This document shows positions 26,001 to 36,840 of a stretch of DNA of 64,000 nt, piece by piece (the stretch's first letter is position 1; each line of letters opens with the position of its first letter). The DNA lies in contig CP136062.1 of assembly GCA_032622095.1 (NCBI GenBank), positions 1 through 64,000 of the forward strand. The letters run 5' to 3'. Below the pieces are notes generated by a model, which searched no databases, had not been told where the DNA came from, and was given only the letters and a program-made list of their open reading frames with translations. The DNA comes from Siphonodentalium dalli (lineage: Eukaryota; Mollusca; Scaphopoda; Gadilida; Siphonodentaliidae). A program made the position numbers and the translations under genes.

Positions 26001-29000
26001 CGTGTAGTATTAGTTAGTCTTCTGTATGTGTAGTATTAGTTAGTCTTTTGTATGTGTAATATTAGTTAGTCTTCTGTATGCGTAGTATTAGTTAGTCTTT
26101 TGTATGTGTAATATTAGTTAGTCTTCTGTATGTGTAGTATTAGTTAGTCTTTTGTATGTGTAATATTAGTTAGTCTTCTGTATGTGTAGTATTAGTTAGT
26201 CTTTTGTATGTGTAGTATTAGTTAGTCTTTTGTATGTGTAATATTAGTTAGTCTTCTGTATGTGTAGTATTAGTTAGTCTTTTGTATGTGTAATATTAGT
26301 TAGTCTTCTGTATGTGTAATATTAGTTAGTCTTCTGTACGCGTAGTATTAGTTAGTCTTTTGTATGTGTAATATTAGTTAGTCTTCTGTATGTGTAGTAT
26401 TAGTTAGTCTTCTGTATGTGTAGTATTAGTTAGTCTTCTGTATGCGTAGTATTAGTTTGTCTTCTGTACGCGTAGTATTAGTTAGTCTTCTGTACGCGTA
26501 GTATTTGTTTGACTTCTGTATGCGTAGTATTAGTTAGTCTTCTGTACGTGTAGTATTAGTTAGTCTTCTGTACGCATAGTATTAGCTAGTTTTCTGTACG
26601 CGTAGTATTAGTTAGTCTGATGTATGCATAGTATTAGTTAGTCTTCTGTATGCTTAGTATTAGTTAGTATTCTGTATGTGTAGTATTAGTTAGTCTTCTG
26701 TATGCGTAGTACTAGTTAGTCTTCTGTACGTGTAGTATTAGTTAGTCTTCTGTATGCATAGTATTAGTTAGTCTTCTGTATGCATAGTATTAGTTAGTCT
26801 GCTGTATGCGTAGTATTAGTTAGTCTTCTGTACTCGTAGTATTACTTAGTCTTCTGTACACGTAGTATTAGTTAACCTTCTGTACGCGTAGTATTAGTTA
26901 GTCTTCTGTACGCGTAGTATTAGTTAGTCTTCTGTATGTGTAGTATTAGTTAGTCTTCTGTATGCGTAGTATTAGTTAGTCTTCTGTATGCGTAGTATTA
27001 GTTAGTCTTCTGTATGTGTAGTATTAGTTAGTCTTCTGTATGCGTAGTATTAGTTAGTCTTCTGTATGCGTAGTATTAGTTAGTCTTCTGTATGCGTAGT
27101 ATAAGTTAGTCTTCTGTATGCGTAGTATTAGTTAGTCTGCTGTATGCATAGTATTAGTTAGTCTTCTGTATGCATAGTATTAGTTAGTCTTCTGTACGTG
27201 TAGTATTACTTAGTCTTCTGTACTCGTAGTATTAGTTAGTCTGCTGTAAGCGTAGTATTAGTTAGTATTCTGTGTGCGTAGTATTAGTTAATCTTCTATA
27301 CGCGTAGTATTAGTTAGTCTTCTGTATGCGTAGTATTAGTTAGTCTTCTGCATGTGTAGTATTAGTTAGTCTTATGTAGGTGTAGCATTAGTTAGTCTTC
27401 TGTATGTGTAGTATTAGTTAGTCTTCTGTATGTGTAGTATTAGTTAGTCTTCTATACGCGTAGTATTAGTTAGTCTTCTGTATACATAGTATTAGTTAGT
27501 CTTCTGTATGCGTAGTATTAGTTAGTCTGCTGTATGCGTAGAATTAGTTAGTCTTCAGTACTCGTAGTATTACTTAGTCTTCTGTACACGTAGTATTAGT
27601 TAGTCTTCTGTACGCGTAGTATTAGTTAGTCTTCTGTATGTGTAGTATTAGTTAGTCTTCTGTATGCGTAGTATTAGTTAGTCTTCTGTATGCGTAGTAT
27701 AAGTTAGTCTTCTGTACGCGTAGTATTAGTTAGTCTTCTGTATGCATAGTATTAGTTAGTCTTCTGTACGTGTAGTATTACTTAGTCTTCTGTACACGTA
27801 GTATTAGTTAGTCTTCTGTATGCGTAGTATTAGTTAGTCTTCTATACACGTAGTATTAGTTAGTCTTCTGTATGCGTAGTATTAGTTAGTCTTCTGTATG
27901 CGTAGTATTAGTTAGTCTTCTGTATGTGTAGTATTAGTTAGTCTTCTATACGCGTAGTATTAGTTAGTCTTCTGTATGCGTAGTATTAGTTAGTCTTCTG
28001 CATGTGTAGTATTAGTTAGTCTTATGTAGGTGTAGCATTAGTTAGTCTTCTGTATGTGTAGTATTAGTTAGTCTTCTGTATGTGTATTATTAGTTAGTCT
28101 TCTGTATACATAGTATTAGTTAGTCTTCTGTATGTGTAGTATTAGTTAGTCTTCTGTATGTGTAGTATTAGTTAGTCTTCTATACGCGTAATATAAGTTA
28201 GTCTTCTGTATGCGTAGTATTAGTTAGTCTTCTATATGCGTAGTATTAGTTAGTCTTCTGTATGCGTAGTATAAGTTAGTCTTCTGTACATGTAGTATTA
28301 GTTAGTCTTCTGTATGTGTATTATTAGTTAGTCTTCTGTATGCGTAGTATTAGTTAGTATTCTGTATGCGTAGTATTAGTTAGTCTTCTATACGCGTAGT
28401 ATTAGTTAGTATTCTGTATGCGTAGTATTAGTTAGTCTTCTATACGCGTAGTATTAGTTAGTATTCTGTACGCGTAGTATTAGTTAGTCTTCTATACGCG
28501 TAGTATTAGTTAGTATTCTGTATGCGTAGTATTAGTTAGTCTTCTGTATGCGTAGTATAAGTTAGTCTTCTGTATGCGTAGTATTAGTTAATCTTCTGTA
28601 TGCGTAGTATTAGTTAGTCTTCTGTATGCGTAGTATTAGTTAGTCTTCTGTATGCGTAGTATTAGTTAGTCTTCTGTATGCGTAGTATAAGTTAGTCTTC
28701 TGTATGCGTAGTATTAGTTAGTCTTCTGTACGCGTAGTATTAGTTAGTCTACTGTATGCGTTGTATTAGTTAGTCTGCTGTATGCTTAGTATTAGTTAGT
28801 CTTCTGTACACATAGTATTAGTTAGTCTTCTATACGCGTAGTATTAGTTAGTCTTCTGTATGCGTAGTATTAGTTAGTCTTCTGTACGCGTAGTATTAGT
28901 TAGTCTGCTGTATGCGTATTATTAGTTATTCTTCTGTATTCGTAGTATTAGTTAGTTTTCTGTACACGTTGTATTAGTTAGTATTCTGTACGCGTAGTAT

Positions 29001-32000
29001 TAGTTAGTCTTCTATACGCGTAGTATTAGTTAGTCTTCTGTATGCGTAGTATTAGTTAGTCTTCTGTACGCGTAGTATTAGTTTGTCTTCTGTATGTGAA
29101 GTATTAGTTAGTCTTTTGTACGCGTAGTTTTAGTTAGTCTTCTGTACACATATTATTAGTTAGTCTGCTGCAAGCGTAGTATTAGTTAGTCTGCTGTATG
29201 TGTAGTATTAGTTAGTCTTCTGTACGCGTAGTATTAGTTAGTCTGCTGTATGCGTAGTATTAGTTAGACTTCTGTACGCATAGTATTAGTTAGTCTTCTG
29301 TATGTGTAGTATTAGTTAGTCTTCTGTATGCGTAGTATTAGTTAGTCTTCTGTACGTGTAGTATTAGTTAGTCTGATGTACGCGTAGTATTAGTTAGTCT
29401 TCTGTATGCGTAGTATTAGTTAGTCTTCTGTACACGTAGTATTAGTTAGTCTTCTGTACACATAGTATTAGTTAGTCTTCTGTATGAGTAGTATTAGTTA
29501 GTCTTCTGTATGCGTAGTATTAGTTAGTCTTCTGTATGTGTAGTATTAGTTAGTCTTCTGTATGTGTAGTATTAGTTAGTCTTCTGTATGCATAGTATTA
29601 GTTAGTCTGCTGTATGCGTAGTATTACTTAGTCTTCTGTACACGTAGTATTAGTTAGTCTTCTGTATGTGCAGCATTAGTTAGTCTTCTGTACGTGTAGT
29701 ATTAGTTAGTCTTCTGTATGCGTAGTATTAGTTAGTCTTCTGTATGCGTAGTATAAGTTAGTCTTCTGTATGCGTAGTATTAGTTAGTCTTCTTTACGCA
29801 TAGTATTAGTTAGTCTTCTGTACACGTATTATTAGTTAATCTTCTGTACGTGTAGTATTAGTTAGTCTTCTGTACGTGTAGTATTAGTTAGTCTTCTGTA
29901 CACGTATTATTAGTTAATCTTCTGTACGCGTAGTATTAGTTAGTCTTCTGTATGCGTAGTATTAGTTAGTATTCTGTACGCGTAGTATTAGTTAGTCTTC
30001 TGTATGCGTAGTATTAGACAGTCTCATTTATGCTTAGTATTAGTTAGTCTGATGTATGCGTAGTATTAGTCTGCTGTATGCGTAGTATTAGTTAGTCTTC
30101 TGTATGCATAGTATTAGTTAGTCTTCTGTATGTGTAGTATTAGTTAGTCTTCTGTATGTGTAGTATTAGTTAGTCTTCTGTATGCATAGTATTAGTTAGT
30201 CTGCTGTATGCGTAGTATTAGTTAGTCTTCTGTACTCGTAGTATTACTTAGTCTTCTGTACACGTAGTATTAGTTAGTCTTCTGTATGTGCAGCATTAGT
30301 TAGTCTTCTGTACGTGTAGTATTAGTTAGTCTTCTGTATGCGTAGTATTAGTTAGTCTTCTGTACGTGTAGTATTAGTTAGTCTTCTGTACACGTATTAT
30401 TAGTTAGTCTTCTGTATGTGCAGCATTAGTTAGTCTTCTGTACTCGTAGTATTACTTAGTCTTCTGTACACGTAGTATTAGTTAGTCTTCTGTATGTGCA
30501 GCATTAGTTAGTCTTCTGTACGTGTAGTATTAGTTAGTCTTCTGTATGCGTAGTATTAGTTAGTCTTCTGTATGCGTAGTATAAGTTAGTCTTCTGTACG
30601 CGTAGTATTAGTTAGTCTTCTGTATGTGCAGCATTAGTTAGTCTTCTGTACGTGTAGTATTAGTTAGTCTTCTGTATGCGTAGTATTAGTTAGTCTTCTG
30701 TATGCACAGTATTAGTTAGTCTTCTGTATGCGTAGTATAAGTTAGTCTTCTGTATGCGTAGTATTAGTTAGTCTGCTGTATGCACAGTATTAGTTAGTCT
30801 TCTGTACGTGTAGTATTACTTAGTCTTCTGTACTCGTAGTATTAGTTAGTCTGCTGTAAGCGTAGTATTAGTTAGTATTCTGTGTGTGTAGTATTAGTTA
30901 GTCTTCTGTATGCGTAGTATTAGTTAGTCTTCTGTATGCGTAGTATTAGTTAGTCTTCTGTATGCGTAGTATTAGTTAGTCTTCTGTATGTGTAGTATTA
31001 ATTAGTCTTCTGTATGTGTAGTATTAGTTAGTCTTCTATACGCGTAGTATTAGTTAGTCTTCTGTATACATAGTATTAGTTAGTCTTCTGTATGCGTAGT
31101 ATTAGTTAGTCTGCTGTATGCGTAGAATTAGTTAGTCTTCAGTACTCGTAGTATTAGTTAGCCTTCTGTACACGTAGTATTAGTTAGTCTTCTGGACGCG
31201 TAGTGTTAGTTAGTCTTCTGTACGTGTAGTATTACTTAGTCTTCTGTACACATAGTATTAGTTAGTCTTCTGTACGCGTAGTATTAGTTAGTCTTCTGTA
31301 TGTGTAGTATTAGTTAGTCTTCTGTATGTGTAGTATTAGTTAGTCTTCTGTACGCATAGTATTAGTTAGTCTTCCGTATGCGTAGTATTAGTTAGTCTTC
31401 TGTACGTGTAGTATTAGTTAGTCTTCTGTATGCGTAGTATTAGTTAGTCTTCTATACGCGTAGTATTAGTTAGTCTTCTGTATGCGTAGTATTAGTTAGT
31501 CTTCTGTATGCGTAGTATTAGTTAGTCTTCTGTATGTGTAGTATTAGTTAGTCTTCTATACGCGTAGTATTAGTTAGTCTTCTGTATGCGTAGTATTAGT
31601 TAGTCTTCTGTATGCGTAGTATTAGTTAGTCTTCTGTATGCTTAGTATTAGTTAGTCTTATGTAGGTGTAGCATTAGTTAGTCTTCTGTATGTGTAGTAT
31701 TAGTTAGTCTTCTGTATGTGTAGTATTAGTTAGTCTTCTGTATACATAGTATTAGTTAGTCTTCTGTATGTGTAGTATTAGTTAGTCTTCTGTATGTGTA
31801 GTATTAGTTAGTCTTCTATACGCGTAGTATTAGTTAGTCTTCTGTACGCGTAGTATTAGTTAGCATTCTGTACACGTAGTATTAGTTAGTCTTCTGTATG
31901 CGTAGTATAAGTTAGTCTTCTGTACATGTAGTATTAGTTAGTCTTCTGTATGCGTATTATTAGTTAGTCTTCTGTATGCGTAGTATTAGTTAGTATTCTG

Positions 32001-33980
32001 TATGCGTAGTATTAGTTAATCTTCTGTATGCGTAATATAGGTTAGTCTTCTGTATGCGTAGTATTAGTTAGTCTTCTGTATGCGTAGTATTAGTTAGTCT
32101 TCTGTATGCGTAGTATTAGTTAGTCTTCTGTATGCGTAGTATAAGTTAGTCTTCTGTATGCGTAGTATTAGTTAGTCTTCTGTACGCGTAGTATTAGTTA
32201 GTCTACTGTATGCGTTGTATTAGTTAGTCTGCTGTATGCTCTTCTGTGTGCGTATTATTAGTTAGTCTTCTGTACTCGTAGTATTAGTTAATCTTCTGTA
32301 CACGTACTATTAGTTAGTCTGCTGTATGCGTTGTATTAGTTAGTCTGCTGTATGCATATTATTAGTTATTCTTCTGTATGCGTTATATTAGTTAGTCTGC
32401 TGTATGCGTAGTATTAGTTAGTCTTCTGGACGCGTAGTATTAGTTAGTCTTCTGTATGCGTAGTATTAGTTAGTCTTCTGTATGCGTAGTATTAGTTAGT
32501 CTTCTGTACGCGTAGTATTAGTTAGTCTGCTGTATGCGTATTATTAGTTAGTCTTCTGTATTCGTAGTATTAGTTAGTTTTCTGTACACGTTGTATTAGT
32601 TAGTCGTCTGTACGCGTAGTATTAGTTAGTCTTCTGTACGCGTAGTATTAGTTTGTCTTCTGTATGTGAAGTATTAGTTAGTCTTCTGTACGCGTAGTTT
32701 TAGTTAGTCTTCTGTACACATATTATTAGTTAGTCTGCTGCATGCGTAGTATTAGTTAGTCTGCTGTATGCGTATTATTAGTTAGTCTTCTGTATGCGTA
32801 GTATTAGTTAGACTTCTGTACGCATAGTATTAGTTAATCTTATGTACGTGTAGTATTAATTAGTCTTCTGTATGCGTAGTATTAGTTAGTCTTCTTTACG
32901 CGTAGTATTAGTTAGTCTTCTGTACACGTATTATTAGTTAGTCTTCTGTACGCGTAGTATTAGTTAGTCTTCTGTACGTGTAGTATTAGTTAGTCTTCTG
33001 TACGCGTAGTATTAGTTTGTCTTCTGTATGTGTATTATTAGTTAATCTTCTGTATGCGTAGTATTAGTTAGTCTTCTTTACGCGTAGTATTAGTTAGTCT
33101 TCTGTACACGTATTATTAGTTAGTCTTCTGTACGCGTAGTATTAGTTAGTCTTCTGTATGTGTAGTATTAGTTAGTCTTCTTTACGCGTAGTATTAGTTA
33201 GTCTTCTGTACACGTATTATTAGTTAGTCTTCTGTACGCGTAGTATTAGTTAGTCTTCTGTATGTGTAGTATTAGTTAGTCTTCTTTACGCGTAGTATTA
33301 GTTAGTCTTCTGTACACGTATTATTAGTTAGTCTTCTGTACACGTAGTATTAGTTATTCTTCTGTACGCGTAGTATTAGTTTGTCTTCTGTATGTGTAGT
33401 ATTAGTTAGTCTTCTGTACGCGTAGTATTAGTTTGTCTTCTGTATGAGTAGTATTAGTTAGTCTGATGTACGCGTAGTATTAGTTAGTCTTCTGTATGCG
33501 TAGTATTAGTTAGTCTTCTGTACACGTAGTATTAGTTAGTCTTCTGTACACATAGTATTAGTTAGTCTTCTGTATGAGTAGTATTAGTTAGTCTTCTGTA
33601 TGTGTATTATTAGTTAGTCTTCTGTATGTGTAATATTAGTTAGTCTTCTGTATGCGTAGTATAAGTTAGTCTTCTGTATGCGTAGTATTAGTTAGTCTTC
33701 TGTATGTGTAGTATTAGTTAGTCTTCTGTATGCGTAGTATTAGTTAATCTTCTGTATGCGTAGTATTAGTTAGTCTGCTGTATGCGTAGTATTAGTTAGT
33801 CTTCTGTACGCGTAGTATTAGTTAGTCTGCTGTATGCGTATTATTAGTTAGTCTTCTGTATGCGTAGTATTAGTTAGTCTTCTGTATGCGTAGTATTAGT
33901 TAGTGATATGTACGCTTAGTATCAGTTAGTCTGCTGTACGCGTAGTATTAGTTAGTCTTCTGTACGCGTAGTATTTGTTA
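23011..33980. repeat. 26-bp satellite array, right domain
   Basis: Same 26-bp monomer and orientation as the left domain but a different variant spectrum. CTGTA is nearly universal. ATGTA survives almost only as an ATGTAGG variant near 27,370, 28,020 and 31,655. Variants rare on the left become common: TAGTATAAG, TAGCATTAG, TATTATTAG, GCTGTA, TGTGCAGCATT and CTTTACGCG. Dimer-like alternation of TTTGTATGTGTAAT and CTGTATGTGTAG monomers occurs at about 26,040-26,390. Monomers are more divergent from each other than on the left, as expected towards an array edge. The last recognisable monomer ends at about 33,980 and unique sequence follows without a target-site duplication that I could see. Confidence 0.97.
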
Positions 33981-34257
33981 TTTTTCCTGAAAACCCCTCC
34001 AGATGATTAATTTACCATTCCAATGTATACTTTTAATAAATAAGAAGAACCGATTTAGTCTAGAAAGGTATTTTGAATAGTTAAGATTAAAAACATTTTA
34101 TGCATTGACATATAAATATCATAAAAAGTCATGCAGCGTATATATCTTTGAAGAAAATTGTTTTCAAAACATTTCAATTTTTCTATTCATGCATCTACCA
34201 TCCAGTTTATCTGGGAATCGAAACAATATTTGAGTTGGGAGGGGGTTTTTATTCAAT
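33981..34257. other. Unique AT-rich spacer
   Basis: Non-repetitive AT-rich DNA between the satellite edge and the 25-bp minisatellite. I see no ORF, RNA gene or recognisable mobile element in it. It probably belongs to the intron upstream of the first NIDO exon, unless the promoter-like site at 34,467 is genuine. Confidence 0.5.
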
Positions 34258-34357
34258 GTTAATTTTGGCCTCAGTGGTATCAGTTAATTTTGGCCTGAGT
34301 GGTAACGGTTAATTTTGGCTTCAGTGGTAATGGTTAATTTTGGCCTGAGTGGTAACA
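34258..34357. repeat. 25-bp minisatellite, 4 copies
   Basis: Four adjacent 25-bp units begin at 34,258, 34,283, 34,308 and 34,333, each starting GTTAATTTTGGC and ending in AGTGGTA plus two or three variable bases. Units 2 and 4 are almost identical to each other, and units 1 and 3 share CTCAGTGG or TTCAGTGG, which suggests duplication of a dimer. Confidence 0.9.
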
Positions 34358-34466
34358 ATTAATTATAATGAAATTAAATCGTTTGCATCGTTCATAGAGC
34401 ACATGATTGTATTTTACACTCATCCCGGGCTCAAATTCATTCATTAGTTGCATATATTCTGTTGAG

Positions 34467-34499
34467 TATAAAAGGAGATAGTCCCATAAATGGTCAGTT
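34467..34499 (+). promoter_or_regulatory. TATA box plus initiator-like motif
   Basis: TATAAAAGG at 34,467-34,475 is followed by TCAGTT at 34,494-34,499, which matches the invertebrate initiator consensus TCAKTY. If transcription starts at the A of the initiator (34,496), the TATA box sits at -29, a canonical spacing. A start here would give a short leader ahead of the NIDO exon at 34,632, but no ATG in frame with that exon is visible, so an extra exon or a transposon origin would be needed. Both motifs are short and could occur by chance in AT-rich DNA. Confidence 0.3.
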
Positions 34500-34631
34500 T
34501 AGTGTACAACATTCATTTAATAAGAGAGAAAATAGTTATGTATTTACGTATGTTTAATAACAGTGAAAATTGTTAAGCATACATTGTTATATGATACGAT
34601 TTATTTGTGTTATATGTACATTTCGCTGCAG

Positions 34632-34741
34632 GTGGGTTTCCATTCGGTAACCGTAGTTTCACGGGTGATGACGTCACATCCAACTTCATCTACATACAGG
34701 ATGGATTTCCATTCGGAACAGAGACTCATTATCGGATATAT
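34632..34741 (+). CDS. NIDO-domain protein, internal exon (N-terminal half of NIDO domain)
   Basis: Internal exon of a probable secreted or extracellular-matrix protein. It is bounded by a TTTCGCTGCAG acceptor and a GTAAGT donor at 34,742. The first two bases complete a split codon. The rest encodes 36 residues including GDDVTSNF and GFPFG, ending in HYRIY. The last codon is complete, and joining it to the exon at 45,406 gives RIYVGTNGIVSF, the expected core of a nidogen (NIDO) domain as found in nidogen, SNED1, alpha-tectorin and mucin-4-like proteins. GFPFG occurs twice (residues 1-5 and 24-28), a small internal duplication also visible in the DNA (TTTCCATTCGG). The start codon, signal peptide and upstream exons are not visible; they may lie beyond the satellite to the left. 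The whole protein family cannot be fixed from one domain. Degeneration into a pseudogene is possible but no lesion is seen. Confidence 0.75.
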
Positions 34742-35191
34742 GTAAGTATGGAGGGTAAAACGGTTCATAATTATAATACAACCCTAATCATTTGAAACAG
34801 AGACAATGTAAGTATGGAGGGTAAAACGGTTCATAATTCTAATATAACCCGAACCATTCGAAACAGAGACTATATAAGTATGGAGGGTAAAACGGATCAT
34901 AATTATAATACAACCCTAATCATTTGAAACAGAGACAATGTAAGTATGGAGGGTAAAACGTTTCATAATTCTAATATAACCCGAACCATTCGAAACAGAG
35001 ACTATGTAAGTATGGAGGGTTAAACGGGTCATAATTCTAATATAACCCGAAGCATTCGAAACAGAGACTCGCTATCGTGACTATGTAAGTATAGAGGGTT
35101 AAAGGGTCATAATTATAATATAACCCGAACCATTGGTAATAGAGACTCGTTATCGGGTCTATATAAGTATGGACGGTAAAACGGGTCATAA
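34710..35191 (+). repeat. Tandem array of exon 3' end plus splice donor (7 units, 66-79 bp)
   Basis: Units start at CATTCG or CATTTG at 34,710 (inside the exon), 34,789, 34,855, 34,921, 34,987, 35,053 and 35,131. Each contains ACAGAGAC, then the donor region and GGAGGGTAAA-like intronic sequence. GTAAGT is intact at 34,742, 34,808, 34,940, 35,006 and 35,085, and decayed to ATAAGT at 34,874 and 35,163. The exonic unit and the last full unit are 78-79 bp; the middle ones are 66 bp and lack 13 bp of the exon end. The 66-bp form was therefore amplified secondarily. Reading past the first donor meets a stop within unit 2, so only the first donor yields an open frame. Confidence 0.9.
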
Positions 35192-35833
35192 CTAGATGTC
35201 AGATTCCATGGAATCAGATATATTTCCATGGTATCCCATTCCATGTGGGTGTTATGTGTATAGGTGTGTTCCTCTTCATGCGAATGCATATTGGTGCTTT
35301 GTGATCTGATGGTGGACTTGCATTGACATTTCTAAATAAGATATATATTCCAAAGGTTTATGTAATTTGGTTCGACCCACCGTGGATGATTAATGACAGT
35401 CTATTGCATGATGGTTGTGACCAACTGAGCCACCATTCACCCCAGTCAATCAGTTCACTTTTAATCGGTATGGATACATTTTAGAGCTAAGTATAACCTC
35501 TCCCCAGGACGCCCGTATCATATTCAACAATCACGAAATTTGGCGTGTCTGATTATGTCGTAATCGACATATAGATCAAAAGGGTGTAAGGCATATTAAT
35601 TTACCATAACTATGTTATGTCGCATTTATTGGATAGTTTTTTCAGTCTCGGATTCAGAATATTTTAGTTTTAATGGCGGAGGAAAGACCGCTTGGTTAAT
35701 TAATTAATTAATTAATTAGTATTTCAGTGCGTCATCGCTACACTATAGTCATTAACGTCTTTGTAATAGAGTTAACTGTAATCGAGAGATAACTATATCA
35801 CAATCGATAATGCTAGCTGAGTGCTTACGCGTC
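35192..35833. other. Intronic spacer with (TTAA)n tract
   Basis: Apart from the tRNA-like boxes on its minus strand, this stretch holds a simple TTAA tract at 35,696-35,719 (six units) and two TTCCATGG-type repeats near 35,206-35,250. I see no gene or recognisable transposon in the remainder. Confidence 0.55.
35369..35432 (-). other. tRNA-like box A and box B (possible SINE head)
   Basis: On the minus strand GGTGGCTCAGTTGG (+ coordinates about 35,421-35,434) matches a tRNA box A. A box-B-like GGGTCGAACC (+ 35,369-35,378) follows 42 bp further along the minus strand. The intervening sequence does not fold into a convincing cloverleaf, so this is not a functional tRNA. A degenerate tRNA-derived SINE or tRNA pseudogene is the likeliest reading. 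No poly(A) or other tail could be assigned. Confidence 0.35.
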
Positions 35834-36840
35834 CGCTCTGAAACTAATGTTGTCCTTATATACTACCAAACACATGCAGAGTTCAAAATATAAAACACTT
35901 GATTCGCGATTTGCCATTTTTTCCCGTTTACGAGTTTCGGTGGAATTTGCCAAAAGCCTCGACCATCACCGGGGCGTACACCACATCTCTGTTGGACACT
36001 TTACTTGTATAGTAGAGCGGACATACCTCTAGTATTTCGGTGAACATATTCATGCAATTGCCTTGCTCCTTGATAAGTCCGTTTGAATTTGCGTCATAAA
36101 GAGTGGGTTTGAATTTGAGTAATACATATCACCCGTTAACAAGGTTATACGCCACCAGGGTAAAACCGTCCACTCTGAAACTTTGAAAAGCGTACTAATC
36201 TTGCGTTTAGATACTACCAATCACATCCACTCGTCGAAAAGTTTTTATCTCAATGTCTAATTTTCGGAGTAATTTTCCCCATTTGATTTTCGGTGGAATT
36301 AGCCAAATCTGAACCCACCCCGACACAAACACTCCCGTTGAGCAGGTTGTGTTTATAGTAGAGAGGTCAAATTTTGGAGGCGTACCTACAGTATACCGAC
36401 TTACATGACACTGTATTAAACTCGCTCCTTCATTAGTCCGTTTGGATTTGGGGCTAAAAATAGATTAGTTATACTTAAGTATACATATTTATGTTATATA
36501 GCGTTGTCACGAGTAAACCGTTCCATCTGAAAATTAGAAAATCGCATTGTAGATGCGCGTGAACACTACCCATCAGACGTATTCGTCAAAAAAAATTATC
36601 TCGATGTTTGAATTTCCACCCTTTGCAATTTTCGTTGAATTTTCCTAAAGTCTCAACCCACCCCGACTCGCATTCTCCGTTGGACAGGTTACTTTTAAAA
36701 TATAGCGGTCAAACTTTTGTCAACGTACCTGCTACGACATTATCATGCTCTTTAATTAGCCGGTTTGGATTTGGCGGGATAAATAGGTGCAATATTTCCG
36801 TACCCCGTAACGCGGAAAGTCCTGGAAAAAACATTTTAAG
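35834..36840. repeat. Degenerate ~350-bp tandem repeat, 3 copies
   Basis: Three diverged copies share a series of anchors in the same order. TACTACCA-like blocks lie at 35,861, 36,212 and 36,564 (351 and 352 bp apart). Blocks like CTCTGAAA or ATCTGAAA lie at 35,835, 36,173 and 36,525. TTCGGTGGAATT or TTCGTTGAATT, then a GTAGAGAGGTCAAA-like block, then CTCCTT...AGTCCGTTTGGATTTG at about 36,066, 36,425 and 36,748 complete each copy. Identity between copies is clearly low, so this is an old satellite remnant or a repeated transposon fragment. A 101-codon ORF in the third copy (36,608-36,913) has no counterpart in the other copies and is not considered coding. Confidence 0.75.

Noticed and set aside
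1..33980. CRISPR-like appearance of the regularly spaced short repeat
   Set aside because: There is no repeat-spacer alternation: the whole 26 bp is the repeat, with only a few substituted bases per copy, and there are no cas genes; the locus is eukaryotic.
1..33980. Telomeric or subtelomeric simple repeat, because the monomer contains TTAG units
   Set aside because: No TTAGGG or TTAGG array occurs, and the 26-bp monomer with a CpG palindrome does not match known telomere repeats. A subtelomeric location cannot be excluded but has no support in the sequence.
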